Assembly: GCF_041429785.1 (NCBI RefSeq)
Contig: NZ_CP163423.1
Location: 1,736,001-1,800,000 of the forward strand
Length of the DNA stretch: 64,000 bases
Reading direction: 5' to 3'
Source: Fretibacter rubidus
GTDB taxonomy: Bacteria > Pseudomonadota > Alphaproteobacteria > Caulobacterales > Maricaulaceae
The position numbers were made by a program, and so were the translations under genes. The notes beneath the pieces are model-generated. The model made no database searches. It was not told the DNA's origin and saw only the letters and a program-made list of their open reading frames with translations. Positions 45,087-54,655 of this stretch are shown piece by piece (within the stretch, counting starts at the first letter, position 1; every line of letters starts with the position of its first letter).

Positions 45087-46298
45087 CTAGGCTTTCGAGC
45101 CACCAGAACAGTAATTGTCCCAAGCGAGCATAACTTCTCTACGTTTATCTAGCATCCGATTTCCACGGATATATGCACGCTCGACAGTATTCTTTGTCTC
45201 ATGCGCTAAAGCAAACTCTATAGCCTGTGTGGGAAAGCTTGTTGCCTCCAATGCCCAAGTCTTAAAGGATGACCGAAAGCCGTGAGTCGTAATATTTTCA
45301 TAGCCAAGTTTTCGGAGCGTCACCATAGGTGCATTGTAACTGAAAGCCTTATTATTGCGGGGATTATGGAATACCAGTGACGGGTGAGGATATAGCTTCG
45401 CGTCTCGAACTAGACTTAATGAAGCGCCCTCTAATGGAACAATATGAGGACGTTTCATCTTCATTCTCTCCGCAGGAATTTCCCAAAGCCTCTTATCTGT
45501 ATCGACCTCATCCCACACTGCACCCCTCGCCTCACCAGAACGAGAGGCAGTGAGTATTATAAATTCGAGGAGATAAGATGCAGGAGTCTCAAGACCGCGC
45601 AGTTTTTTCATAAGCGTGGGTATTTCTTGCCAAGGTAATGCAGGATGATTTCTTGAGGGCTTTACGCGCTCTTTAGGCGTAAGGAGTTGATTTAGGTTGC
45701 CGCGCCAAATGGCGGGATTGGGGCCATCTCTGTATTCCATGGCTATAGCCCAAGCTAACACCGCCTCTATATACAAGCGAGTGCGGCTTGCCGTTTCAGT
45801 TTTAACCATCCAAAGAGGCTCTAAGATTTTATAGACTTGCTTAGTCGTTATTTTACTTAGTTGGGTTTTATGCAATCCTTTAGCGTGGGTCGTCAGGCAA
45901 AAGTACCATCTGCGTCGCGTTTGCTGAGTTCTAAAATAACCTGTGCTATCTTTTGACTTAAAAAACAAATCAATGATTTCGGCAAATGTATATTGTTTTT
46001 CTATCTCCTGAATGCGGCGCTCAACATCGGTCTCTCTTCGCTCCAAAGGATCAATTCCAGCCTGAACGAGAGCACGCACCTCATCAGCCTTTTTACGGAC
46101 AACATCAATATTATTAGTGAGAGATACAGACCCTAAGCCCATATCCCTACGTCCACCATTTAGACGGTATCTATAGAGCCAAGATTTACTGCCGCTTTTT
46201 TTCACAATAAGGTATAAACCATTGCCGTCATTGTACCGGCCAGGTTCATTAATGGCTTTGACAACAGCTCTATTTAGCCTACGGATTGCTCTAGACAT
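45087..46298 (-). CDS. Tyrosine-type site-specific integrase (P4-like)
   Basis: 403 residues. N-terminal arm-binding DUF4102-like domain (NDGNGLYLIVKKSGSKSWLYRY), core-binding middle, and catalytic domain with Arg (ASRSGEARG), His-x2-Arg (THGFRSSF), His (LAHETKNTVERAYIRG) and the nucleophilic Tyr in AYIRG. Complete and plausibly active. Such integrases mobilise genomic islands, usually into tRNA genes, but no tRNA or clear direct repeats are visible nearby, and no cargo or excisionase is recognised. Base composition is AT-rich relative to the following genes. Confidence 0.92.
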   Translation of the reverse strand: MSRAIRRLNRAVVKAINEPGRYNDGNGLYLIVKKSGSKSWLYRYRLNGGRRDMGLGSVSLTNNIDVVRKKADEVRALVQAGIDPLERRETDVERRIQEIEKQYTFAEIIDLFFKSKDSTGYFRTQQTRRRWYFCLTTHAKGLHKTQLSKITTKQVYKILEPLWMVKTETASRTRLYIEAVLAWAIAMEYRDGPNPAIWRGNLNQLLTPKERVKPSRNHPALPWQEIPTLMKKLRGLETPASYLLEFIILTASRSGEARGAVWDEVDTDKRLWEIPAERMKMKRPHIVPLEGASLSLVRDAKLYPHPSLVFHNPRNNKAFSYNAPMVTLRKLGYENITTHGFRSSFKTWALEATSFPTQAIEFALAHETKNTVERAYIRGNRMLDKRREVMLAWDNYCSGGSKA

Positions 46299-46954
46299 CA
46301 CTATTTTTCCAGCGAAGCAGCATTTCTATTCCCTCCTTTGTTCCCTCCACCTGAGAGAAACATAAGAAAACATCAAAATGCAATAAGACACAAGAATAAT
46401 TTTATCTTATTGTTTTTATTGTATTTTTTATACTAAAGGATACAGAAGGAAACAATAGTTATAGTTCAGGTTCGGGCACCATTTCCCTGATAATGTAAGT
46501 TGCGTAAGTCACTGAACGGTCCTGGAAAATCCCTCTTCCCTTTACCTTCCACATGGTAACCCGCGCAATTTGCCTCACTTTTTGCCCTGCAATGGGCTGC
46601 ACGCAGATGGTAAAATGAAGGCGATAAGACGGCCCGATCAATACTGCAAATCACTCAAACGAAGTCTTTCGTTCGAAAGCATGCATAACGTGTGTTTTAC
46701 GTGGAACGAAAACAGCCGAAATCTTAAACATCACCAGCGGCTGTGATGGGATGATTTTAGGACGCTTAGTTTCGGCAGTTCTGGGAGCAAAGCGGGCATA
46801 AAGACAGTTGATTATATAGACCATTAGATAGGTTTTTGAAAATGACTGAGATCAAAATGACTTGGAATACACGGCGTCTGTTCATTAATGAGTTCAAAAG
46901 ATATATTTCACATCATCTATGTTAGCGCTGATGGACCTCGCTTTGATTTTGGGG
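46299..46954. other. 650-bp largely non-coding stretch after integrase
   Basis: AT-rich just upstream of the integrase start. Contains a small minus-strand frame at 46459-46641 and a CTTTCG-TT-CGAAAG palindrome at 46666-46679. I see no tRNA or convincing attachment repeat. Confidence 0.5.
46459..46641 (-). pseudogene. Short frame, possible C-terminal remnant of an unknown gene
   Basis: 60 codons that read like a protein C-terminal strand-rich piece (LHFTICVQPIAGQKVRQIAR, then YATYIIREMVPEPEL). A stop codon lies a few codons upstream of the only start (TTG), without ribosome-binding site. It may be the tail of a gene cut by integration. No family recognised. Confidence 0.25.
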
Positions 46955-49900
46955 TCAACCACCGACAACAACAAATGGGGCCCATATTGCGGGGTGCTCA
47001 GCGCCTTTTAAACGGCTTTTTCGCAAATCATTTATGGCGGCCCTAAGAGCTTGGGACTTACTCATTCCGGCTTGCGTATTCTTCACCGTTTTCACAGTCA
47101 GAAAGGCCGCAACATCATCACGTACGGGCCAATGAGATACTAAAAGGCTATCGGCTCCTGCATATAAAAAGGCCGACGCGAGGCCAGAGAGTCCAGCCGC
47201 AGATTGCGCATCGCCGGCCGCTGTGTTGCAGGCAGACAAGATGACCCAATCCGCATCCAAGGGCATTCGAGAAATTTCTGACTGTGTGAGCAAGCCGTCC
47301 TGATCGGGTCCAGGATTAGATGCGGCGCCAGGTGTCAGGATAAGGGCAGGTTCAGTTTGTCCCTCGAAACGACCTGATACTAATCCGTGTGTAGAGAAAG
47401 CGATAACATCATAGTTAGCTAAATCAAGCGCTATGACCCCGCTTTGGGTCGCGGCATTGTCTGTTAATACGGTCGAGTGTCTGCGCCCAAAGGCTTGTGA
47501 TAAAGCCGTCAGTTCTTTGGCCGCATAAGGTAGAGGGGGGAGCGACCGGATGTTAGCCGTTGCGCCCCGACCATCGCGGTAAAAACTTTGATTTGAAGCC
47601 AGTAACAATACATCATCGTCTGTCCCACCCAAACGGGGCGCACCAACTCCCAAAAACCGTGGACGGCGCGGCGTGGATGCGTCCGTTTCGCCAAGCGCGT
47701 TTAAACTGGGTAATGTGGTTAGGGCCATGTCATCATTCACATAGCGGGGACTCTCGCCCGTATTTGTTACAAGAAAAGAGAATGGTATCTGCGTCAGCCC
47801 GTCCTCGGGTAAGATGTATAAATGCTCGACCTCTACCATCGCACGGCGCAAATTTTCGGGGAAAAGCGCTTGATAAAGTGCGCGGGCTGTATTCGTGTCA
47901 AACGGCTTTTCCGTATCCAGCACACTCGCGCGAAGTGCGCTGACATGCTCAGATAAAGCCGCCTTGCTAAGAGGCATAGTCGCTGTGTGAATGCTATCGG
48001 GCGTAACGAGCACTAATATAGGCTCTGCGCCCGTCAGAAAGCTCATCCAGACAGCCTCTTTTTCAGTCAAACGGTCTTGAATATTAGCTAAAGAGACAGT
48101 CAGCTGGGTCTCATCAGTCGTCAGGGGTGTTGCCTTTAAAGCCTTTGCGACGGCGTTTCGCGCGTCTTCTAATGTGGCTTGCGCCGCTTGAATGCGCGTA
48201 CTGTCATTACTGGCCAATGCGGTTTGATACGCTTGATCGGCGCGACGCATTGTAAATTGCGCGTCTTGTCGCTCTCGTAAACGCTGGCGGGCAGCACCTT
48301 CCGTAAGACTTGTGCGCGCGGCCCGTTTGCGAATTAGGGCATTAAAATCATTTAGCCGTGCAAACTGCATAGCTGTGATAGCGGTGTCAAAATCACCAGC
48401 CTTGAGACGATCGGCTGCGAAGTGTTCAAAAACTGGGGCATATTGTGAAAGCGGGCTGCTTGAGCCGCTAGTCGTGTCGGCCGCACGCGCCGTTGCAATA
48501 TCTATGGCTTCACTAAATACAATACGGCTCTGGGTAAAATCACCCGTGGTTACGGCATGCAGCATTTGTGTCTCTAATGACAACGGACTCCCGACCTCCT
48601 GATGTTGCGCGCTTAAGGCTTGCGCTTGATCGAGACGTTTAATCGCGGCGTCAACTTGCCCAACACTGCGGTACTGCAAGGCAAGATTGTTGAGCGGCGT
48701 AATCAACAAGGGGTTATCTTTACCCACAGCACGCTCAAGACCCGCTATGGCGGCTTCAAATTGTTCAATGGCCTGAATGCTTTTCCCTTGAGCGGCCGCC
48801 ATGCGTGCAGCGTTTTGCAGGGTAAGATAGGCAGGCTGTTCCTGTCCTGCACCCTTGTCTAAAAATAAGCTGTGTGCCTGCATGAACAAATCTTCAGCGA
48901 CGGCATAATTTCCCAGATTGCCTTCTGATACAGCAAGATTATAAATTGAATATGTGGTCATGGGATGTCCGCGCCCGACAATATCCAAGTGCAGACGGAG
49001 GGATTGACGCAACATTTGTGCCCCTTCGCTATGACGCCCTCGCGCATTCATGATTGCGCCGTGATTATGCAGCACATTCGCGCGCATCATATTATCCTCT
49101 GGCAGTGCGCTAACAGCCAACTGCATAGCTTGCGTGCTTGCATCTAAAGACCGGCTTTGATTACCTGCTTCTTGGGTTACAGCGGAAAGTGAAGATAGAA
49201 AGCTAACGAGTTGCGTCACGGCGTTCACATCGTTTCTGTCCATCATGTGTTCGATCATCGCGACGCCCTTCTCTATAAAGGTGACTGCGTTTTTCAAATC
49301 ATTGGCATAATAGGCGCGGAAACCCTTCTCGGCTAAGATCTCTCCATATTCGACTGAGGGTGATCCGTAAAAATCGAGTACCGCTGTCTCTGCACGCTCG
49401 AATGCGGTCTGTGCAGCTTCTGTCTGGCCCAGTGACGTGAGTGTTTCGGGTAGATCCGTCAGAACCCGTAAATAGGCGGCACTTTCAGCAAAATCCGCAT
49501 CTTCATAAATTTGCACCGCTTTTTTAAGGGCGTTTAGTGCAACATCATAATTGCCCGCCTCATGCTCAAACTGCCCTTGCAAAGCGCTCTTATATCCTAA
49601 TATGACGGATGCAGGTGCGACCGCATCAACTGTATTGTCCAAAGCCTTGAGGCGCTGCCGGGCCTCGAGGGGTGAAAGCGTTGCTCGCTCGCGTTCAATA
49701 CTTTGCAAGCCCTCTGATAATTTTTGAAAACGTGGCAAATCTCTAACATCATTGGCGTCGGGTGAAAGCGGGGACCGCTGACGCATGTCACTGTCAATGC
49801 GCGGTGGGATAATATCAAAATTTGGCTGAGAGCTTACGCTCTGAACGGCAGCAACTGGATTATTGGTTGCGACAGTATCTGTATCAGACGGCTCTGCGGT

Positions 49901-50008
49901 GCAACCGATTAATAAAAACGCGCTGCACCATATAAGGGTCGTAAAAACCAAAGCAAAAGCGTGAAAGCTCTCAGCGCGTCCTCGCGAATATTGTATATAT
50001 TTTTTCAA
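46955..50008 (-). CDS. TPR-CHAT domain lipoprotein (caspase-like protease)
   Basis: 1017 residues. Signal peptide with lipobox LIGC (lipidated Cys36). Residues about 100-560 are tetratricopeptide-type helical repeats (for example YSIYNLAVSEGNLGNYAVAE, LITPLNNLALQYRSVGQVDA), followed by a coiled stretch. The C-terminal 350 residues are a CHAT domain with catalytic His874 (FSTHG) and Cys927 (LSACNT), both intact. CHAT proteases cleave partner proteins after a trigger sensed by the TPR region. The TTG start is supported by GGAGGG 6 bp upstream. It should face the periplasm, unlike most described CHAT proteins. Confidence 0.9.
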   Translation of the reverse strand: MKKYIQYSRGRAESFHAFALVFTTLIWCSAFLLIGCTAEPSDTDTVATNNPVAAVQSVSSQPNFDIIPPRIDSDMRQRSPLSPDANDVRDLPRFQKLSEGLQSIERERATLSPLEARQRLKALDNTVDAVAPASVILGYKSALQGQFEHEAGNYDVALNALKKAVQIYEDADFAESAAYLRVLTDLPETLTSLGQTEAAQTAFERAETAVLDFYGSPSVEYGEILAEKGFRAYYANDLKNAVTFIEKGVAMIEHMMDRNDVNAVTQLVSFLSSLSAVTQEAGNQSRSLDASTQAMQLAVSALPEDNMMRANVLHNHGAIMNARGRHSEGAQMLRQSLRLHLDIVGRGHPMTTYSIYNLAVSEGNLGNYAVAEDLFMQAHSLFLDKGAGQEQPAYLTLQNAARMAAAQGKSIQAIEQFEAAIAGLERAVGKDNPLLITPLNNLALQYRSVGQVDAAIKRLDQAQALSAQHQEVGSPLSLETQMLHAVTTGDFTQSRIVFSEAIDIATARAADTTSGSSSPLSQYAPVFEHFAADRLKAGDFDTAITAMQFARLNDFNALIRKRAARTSLTEGAARQRLRERQDAQFTMRRADQAYQTALASNDSTRIQAAQATLEDARNAVAKALKATPLTTDETQLTVSLANIQDRLTEKEAVWMSFLTGAEPILVLVTPDSIHTATMPLSKAALSEHVSALRASVLDTEKPFDTNTARALYQALFPENLRRAMVEVEHLYILPEDGLTQIPFSFLVTNTGESPRYVNDDMALTTLPSLNALGETDASTPRRPRFLGVGAPRLGGTDDDVLLLASNQSFYRDGRGATANIRSLPPLPYAAKELTALSQAFGRRHSTVLTDNAATQSGVIALDLANYDVIAFSTHGLVSGRFEGQTEPALILTPGAASNPGPDQDGLLTQSEISRMPLDADWVILSACNTAAGDAQSAAGLSGLASAFLYAGADSLLVSHWPVRDDVAAFLTVKTVKNTQAGMSKSQALRAAINDLRKSRLKGAEHPAIWAPFVVVGG

Positions 50009-50146
50009 CTGCGCCCTCCGTCAGTATCAAAAAGCCGAAAATCTGCACTGACGTCAAGGGATATCCTGTTTAAGGGTCAAGCATCTTAGCTTAATCTTAG
50101 GCTGACATGCTTGTAATCATTCATTGTGATGAGTGCGAGGCAAATG

Positions 50147-50177
50147 AAAACGGCAGGTCGATGTGACCCGCCGTTTT
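50147..50177. terminator. Intrinsic terminator-like hairpin
   Basis: AAAACGGC-A-GGTC pairs with GACC-C-GCCGTTTT around a short loop; T4 on both strands. It follows the small lipoprotein gene in the minus direction and precedes the CHAT gene. Confidence 0.7.
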
Positions 50178-50210
50178 GCGCCCCATGCGCCCCGTGATTT
50201 TATGGAGGCG

Positions 50211-50741
50211 TTAGCCGTCACACCCTTTTCCGGCATAGACACCCATCAATGTCGCGCGGCGTGATGTTGCCGCCTGATAGGCCTTACGGGCTTTTTTCAC
50301 TTTCTTGGCTTTGGACTTTGCTGACGCCTCAATCGCCTGCTGGCCAAACATGTTCAAGAAAGGGACCGCTTTGGCGACGCCAGCCTGCATACCGAGTGAC
50401 ACAGCCCCTTGAGCAACCGCAGCGGTGGCGGCCTGTTGGGATGCCATAGAAATATCTTCACCCGCAACCTCTCCGCTTTCAATAATAATCGCCTCAAGTG
50501 CGACGAGTTTTGTCTCAATAGCGTCGCATGACAGCTTGGCATCTCCAGCTTTGGGGCTTGCTATTGATACAGGGGCTACAAAATCATCTTGGCTGGCCGT
50601 ATCGCGCTGCATCGCAGTTGTGATAGCGCTTGATGCCGCTTTTTGTGCCAGGGCGTTGGTGATGCCGCCCGTGCTGGCACCGCACGCAGACAGAGTTAAG
50701 GCGCTTACGCCAATCAGGGTTGTCATCATTACAGTTTTCAT
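50211..50741 (-). CDS. Small putative lipoprotein
   Basis: 176 residues. Signal with lipobox LSAC (Cys20), then an alanine-rich helical protein (ALAQKAASSAITTAMQRD), a DAKLSCDAIETKLVALEAII helix and a basic KSKAKKVKKARKAYQAA segment. A hydrophobic glycine/alanine segment near residue 110 could insert in a membrane. GAGGAC precedes the ATG at 50741. No family recognised. Lies between the CHAT gene and the two-component system on the same strand. Confidence 0.75.
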   Translation of the reverse strand: MKTVMMTTLIGVSALTLSACGASTGGITNALAQKAASSAITTAMQRDTASQDDFVAPVSIASPKAGDAKLSCDAIETKLVALEAIIIESGEVAGEDISMASQQAATAAVAQGAVSLGMQAGVAKAVPFLNMFGQQAIEASAKSKAKKVKKARKAYQAATSRRATLMGVYAGKGCDG

Positions 50742-50821
50742 AGTGTCCTCCATTATTATGTGATGACCGCATTAGAGGAGAGTCGCGCGTGGTACGCATC
50801 ATCAAGACTGATGAATGATGA

Positions 50822-50837
50822 TGACAATGACTGTTAG
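50822..50837. promoter_or_regulatory. Possible single LuxR-type half-site upstream of small lipoprotein
   Basis: TGACAATGACTGTTAG matches 13 of 16 bases of the left arm of the repeats upstream of the LuxR and adhesin genes (TGACAAATGCTGTTAG). No partner arm 34 bp away is visible, so it is weak. Confidence 0.3.
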
Positions 50838-50856
50838 AGAATGCGAAAAAACCGCA

Positions 50857-52272
50857 TTAAAGGATAAGCGGCAATGTCAGACGAAAGACGGTTTGCTTCG
50901 GATGACGCTCTACATTCAACGTTCCGCCATGCCTTGCAGCAATTGACCGCGAAAGCGCAAGGCCAAGGCCGAAGCTCTTAGGCTCTGCGTCCGAGGTGTC
51001 CTCATGCGCCTTAATGCTAAGGTGACGAAAGAACGGCGTAAAAATATCGCGCATAGCGGCCTCATCAATTAACGGCCCTGTATTACTCACGCGCAAAACG
51101 ACATGTCCTTTAAAATTCGGGTCAGTATCTAATACTGAGAGTGTTATGGGCGTGCTAGGATCACCATATTTAAAGGCATTATCAATCAAGTTAGACAGCA
51201 AGCGCCCCAATTGCGCAGGATCGCCCTCTACCCATATCGGGGCTGCCTCTATAAGAGAAAGGGGACGAGATTGCACGTCGGCCAAGGGTTCAAATAACTC
51301 AACTAAGGAGGCCGCTAGAGCGTAAATATCAAGCCTTTGAAACCCGCGCCTGTCACCAAATTGAGCGTCCAGCGCAGAGATATCTAGCAAGCCATCTAAC
51401 ATTGTCACGCAATGTTTAATCTCTTGCCGCGCCGTATCGACAATGGGGTCATTATCGAGTTTTAGCAGGCTGGCATCCAAACGGGTTAGAGGGGATCGCA
51501 TCTCATGGGCCAGTTGATCGGTCACACGTTTGCGTAAGCTCAGAACCCGCTCTAAACGCGATAGGGTATAATTGATTTGTGATCCCAAAAAGGACACTTC
51601 ATCACCGGCAGTATCGCAAGGTAACCGCGCATCAATTTGCCCATTGGCGACGTTTTGCAAAGTCACATTCATCATATCGACCCGCCTGCGCAAGGCCGCA
51701 ATGACAAAACGGGCTGCAATATAAGACAGGCTGATTAACAAAAGCCCGGCGACCAGAAATCGCCATAGCAAAGCCTTTAAAGACTGTTTTATCGCGCCGC
51801 TTTCTCGGGCGACGATAAGGCGTTCACCACCGCGCAATTGCGTTAACCGCACGGTCGCTGGCACAACACCATCAGGGGTTTCAAGGGTCACAGACCGGGG
51901 CCGCGTCACATCAAGATTACGCGCAACCTCTATATTAATGAGGCCGGCAATTCTCTCTCCATCTGCATTGAAAAATCCGTAATGAGCCCCCGCGCGGTTG
52001 AGCGGCGTTAGACTTTGTCGCGCCTCAATCGCAGCGGTTACAGTAGCAGGCCCGCCAGCTATGTAACCCTCCGTTAGTGCCGCGATATCATCATTGATTT
52101 GATAAATTTGCTCTTGGCGCAGATCATGCTGCAAACTCCACGCTGACCACAGCCCCACACACAGCAGTGTGATGAGCGGCATTAAGGTGAATAACGCAAT
52201 CATGCGGCCAAAGATTGACCGCTTAATCATGTTTGAAGGCACATGTTCAATAGTATTTTGGGCCTTATTCAA
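50857..52272 (-). CDS. Two-component sensor histidine kinase
   Basis: 471 residues: transmembrane segment near residues 20-45, a periplasmic sensor region of about 120 residues, a second transmembrane segment near 165-190, HAMP, HisKA with phospho-acceptor His in LAHEMRSPLTRL, and an HATPase domain (SNLIDNAFKYGD, GFGLGLALSRSIAARHGG). The TTG at 52272 overlaps the response regulator stop (TTGA); an ATG at 52230 is a less supported alternative. Forms a pair with the upstream regulator. Confidence 0.92.
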   Translation of the reverse strand: MNKAQNTIEHVPSNMIKRSIFGRMIALFTLMPLITLLCVGLWSAWSLQHDLRQEQIYQINDDIAALTEGYIAGGPATVTAAIEARQSLTPLNRAGAHYGFFNADGERIAGLINIEVARNLDVTRPRSVTLETPDGVVPATVRLTQLRGGERLIVARESGAIKQSLKALLWRFLVAGLLLISLSYIAARFVIAALRRRVDMMNVTLQNVANGQIDARLPCDTAGDEVSFLGSQINYTLSRLERVLSLRKRVTDQLAHEMRSPLTRLDASLLKLDNDPIVDTARQEIKHCVTMLDGLLDISALDAQFGDRRGFQRLDIYALAASLVELFEPLADVQSRPLSLIEAAPIWVEGDPAQLGRLLSNLIDNAFKYGDPSTPITLSVLDTDPNFKGHVVLRVSNTGPLIDEAAMRDIFTPFFRHLSIKAHEDTSDAEPKSFGLGLALSRSIAARHGGTLNVERHPKQTVFRLTLPLIL

Positions 52273-52994
52273 ACCGTTTTATCCTGCGGCGTTACGGCGT
52301 CATCACTCATACCAAACCTGTAACCAAACCCTCTGACAGTTTGGAGTAATGAGATGTCAAAATCGCCATCAAGTTTTCTGCGCATGCGCCCAATATTGAC
52401 ATCAACAACATTTGTGCCGGGATCAAAATGCATATTCCAGACATCACGCAGCAACATGTCACGCGTGATGAGCGCGCCTTCGTGGTCTAAAAAATACAAG
52501 AGTAAATCAAATTCTTTCGGGCTTAGTTTAAGGTGCTCTCCGGCCCTATGGGCTGTACGCGCTTTGACGTGCACTTCCAGGTCGGCAATCTTTCGCAAAT
52601 CTGCGCGCAAGCCGCCTTGCGCGCGTCTATACAAGGCCTCAACACGGGCGACTAATTCTTCGGGCTCGAACGGTTTTGTTAAATAGTCATCCGCGCCCCT
52701 TTGATAACCTTCGACACGGTTTTGTGAATTTCCAAGGGCCGTTAGCATCAGAATGGGGGTCATCACGCCGCGGGCGCGTAGGCGCTCGACAAGGTCTAAT
52801 CCCTCGCCGTCTGGCAACATTCGGTCACAAATCAAAACATCAAAGTGAGGGGTGTCTGTGGGGTGTGGTGCAAGCGCGGATAGTCCGCTTTGACATGTCA
52901 AGTAATGCTCCAAAGACCAGCCCGCACGCTCTAATGTCGCTTGGACATGGGCGGCAATCGTTGGGTCGTCTTCGATCAATAAGGCTTGTTTCAT
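52269..52994 (-). CDS. OmpR-family response regulator
   Basis: 241 residues. Receiver domain with phospho-acceptor Asp57 (LICDRMLPDG) and the conserved Lys in LTKPFEPEELVARV; C-terminal Trans_reg_C winged helix (LKLSPKEFDLLLYFLDHEG, TVRGFGYRF). First gene of the two-gene signalling operon, divergent from the small exported protein at 53171. Confidence 0.94.
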   Translation of the reverse strand: MKQALLIEDDPTIAAHVQATLERAGWSLEHYLTCQSGLSALAPHPTDTPHFDVLICDRMLPDGEGLDLVERLRARGVMTPILMLTALGNSQNRVEGYQRGADDYLTKPFEPEELVARVEALYRRAQGGLRADLRKIADLEVHVKARTAHRAGEHLKLSPKEFDLLLYFLDHEGALITRDMLLRDVWNMHFDPGTNVVDVNIGRMRRKLDGDFDISLLQTVRGFGYRFGMSDDAVTPQDKTV

Positions 52995-53170
52995 GACAGC
53001 GCACCCCCTTGCATATCACCAGAAATTCGAGCCAAGCTCACACCCTGAATATCACAAAAATTTACCGCTATCATATTACACCGCCCCAGATTACTCCGTA
53101 AATTTTGCTTTACATAAGCACAGAATTTTTTCAAGTTTTGCGCGCAATCGACATTCAATGGGGCTATCGG

Positions 53171-53800
53171 ATGATAAAATATATTACATCTTGCGCGCAA
53201 TCCGCTCTGTCTATCAGTATCGGCTTGACGGTTATTTTCACAGTGAGCCAGCAGGCCTTTGCCCGTGATGATGTCGCTACGCCCATGAGGCATAAAGCCG
53301 TAATTTCCGCATTTGAAAGCGCCAATACTGCGCTTGATAATCAAGACGGCCAAGCCTTGCGCGATGCGGCAGAGCGGTTGAGCCGAATAGGCGCCCACCC
53401 TTTGCGCGGGACAGAGGACATGACACGGATATGGACTGTAAAAGCTGAACGTTTTCAACGCTCTAGTGCCGATGTGTCTCCGCCTTTTCGTGGACGCGTA
53501 AAAGGGGCCGCCTACAGACAGGATAGTGTCGCGGCGGGGGCGACGCTGACGTTGGACGAAATATACTTTGCGGCTGAACGCGCTGAATTGACACTGAAAC
53601 CCTTGGGTCAGAACGATGCGGGCCTCACGCTTGAAATGGTTGTAACTGACCCTGCCGGAGATGACACAGCGCTTTGTCAAAAGGTCGTAAAATCCCAGAC
53701 GGAAAGTTGTGCGTTTACTCCGCTTTTCACGGGAAAATACAGGATTGATATCATCAATAACTCTGCGCATGAGGCGGGCTTTCTGTTTATCACGAATTAA
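53171..53800 (+). CDS. Small exported protein, PPC-like C-terminal fold
   Basis: 209 residues. Signal peptide to AFA, then a helical stretch (AFESANTALDNQDGQALRDAAERLSRIG) and a beta-rich C-terminal part (AAGATLTLDEIYFAAERAELTLKP ... YRIDIINNSAHEAGFLFITN) resembling pre-peptidase C-terminal/secreted beta-sandwich domains. Two cysteines (CQKVVKSQTESC) could form a disulfide. The ATG at 53171 is chosen for the signal peptide. No specific function known. Similar small proteins often accompany CHAT genes, which is suggestive here but from memory. Confidence 0.7.
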   Translation: MIKYITSCAQSALSISIGLTVIFTVSQQAFARDDVATPMRHKAVISAFESANTALDNQDGQALRDAAERLSRIGAHPLRGTEDMTRIWTVKAERFQRSSADVSPPFRGRVKGAAYRQDSVAAGATLTLDEIYFAAERAELTLKPLGQNDAGLTLEMVVTDPAGDDTALCQKVVKSQTESCAFTPLFTGKYRIDIINNSAHEAGFLFITN

Positions 53801-53850
53801 ATATGCGTCGCTTAGCACTCTATCTATAAACAATTTGGCCGCGTTTTAGA

Positions 53851-53900
53851 TGACAAATGCTGTTAGTTTTAGACCCCATAGCGCTTAACGGCCTTTGTCA
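53851..53900. promoter_or_regulatory. Inverted repeat upstream of LuxR-type gene
   Basis: Left arm TGACAAATGCTGTTAG (53851-53866) and right arm TTAACGGCCTTTGTCA (53885-53900), 13 of 16 complementary. Arm start-to-start distance is 34 bp, the same as upstream of the adhesin. It ends about 57 bp before the ATG at 53958. Likely operator of the LuxR-type protein (autoregulation). Confidence 0.7.
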
Positions 53901-53957
53901 TTTGAGCCTATAATATGCCTCGTATAGCCCTTTATCCGAGCACGAGAGGGGGCGGTG

Positions 53958-54626
53958 ATGACAGATGGTGGTATATTTCAGGCCGTAGCGCGGGGTTCAG
54001 ACATATCCCTTATATCTGTGTTGGGGGCTATACCTTTACCAATGGCTGTTATCGACGCTCACGCGCAGCTTCAATGCGCTAATAACGCCTTCCATATCGC
54101 TATAAAACACAGCCCAATAGAATTGCATGCTGGGCGCGTGATTTTGTCCGTAAAATCGGCTCAGATGCAATTTCGAAACGCCTTAACTAAAGAGCCCGCA
54201 ATACAGACCAGCGCCGAGCCGCAAGTGGCCTCAGGGTGTGATATTTATGTATCGTCACGCCCACACACTAACCCGCAAGACGGGGCGTTGTGGCTCAATC
54301 TGCGGCCCTGTTCTTCTGGCGGCGAAGCGGCGAACTGTAAAAGCGCGCCACCTTATTTCGTCCTAAGCCTGCTTGCTCCTGATCTTATGACGACAGGGCC
54401 AGAGCGCTTGGCCCTACGCCTGCAAAGTATATTTGGCCTTAGCACAGCCGAAGCGTTGACGGCCATATGGCTTGGTCAGGGTCTATCCGCTGATGATATA
54501 GCGGCACAAAGAGATGTCAGCCTCCCCACTATTCGCACGCAACTTGCCGCAATCAGGGCGAAGCTTGGTGTTGAAACATCGTCCGCCGCCGTTCACATTA
54601 TTACCCGTTTATCATTGCCACTGTAA
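53958..54626 (+). CDS. LuxR-type (HTH) transcriptional regulator
   Basis: 222 residues. The C-terminal 60 residues are a LuxR/GerE-type helix-turn-helix (FGLSTAEALTAIWLGQGLSADDIAAQRDVSLPTIRTQLAAIRAKLGV). The N-terminal 150 residues look PAS-like (AVIDAHAQLQCANNAFHIAI). The ATG at 53958 follows GAGAGGGG. It stands directly before the adhesin gene, and both carry the same inverted repeat upstream, so the adhesin is its likely target. Confidence 0.88.
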   Translation: MTDGGIFQAVARGSDISLISVLGAIPLPMAVIDAHAQLQCANNAFHIAIKHSPIELHAGRVILSVKSAQMQFRNALTKEPAIQTSAEPQVASGCDIYVSSRPHTNPQDGALWLNLRPCSSGGEAANCKSAPPYFVLSLLAPDLMTTGPERLALRLQSIFGLSTAEALTAIWLGQGLSADDIAAQRDVSLPTIRTQLAAIRAKLGVETSSAAVHIITRLSLPL

Positions 54627-54655
54627 CGCCACCCCTCGCTGATACCGCGCAAAGA

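Noticed and set aside
46666-46679. CTTTCG-TT-CGAAAG palindrome considered as an attachment or LexA site
   Set aside because: No second copy across the integrase and no match to the alphaproteobacterial GTTC-N7-GTTC pattern.
52991-53833. 280-codon minus-strand frame opposite the small exported protein
   Set aside because: The plus-strand protein has a signal peptide and a sensible fold; the antisense frame has none and would overlap the response regulator start.
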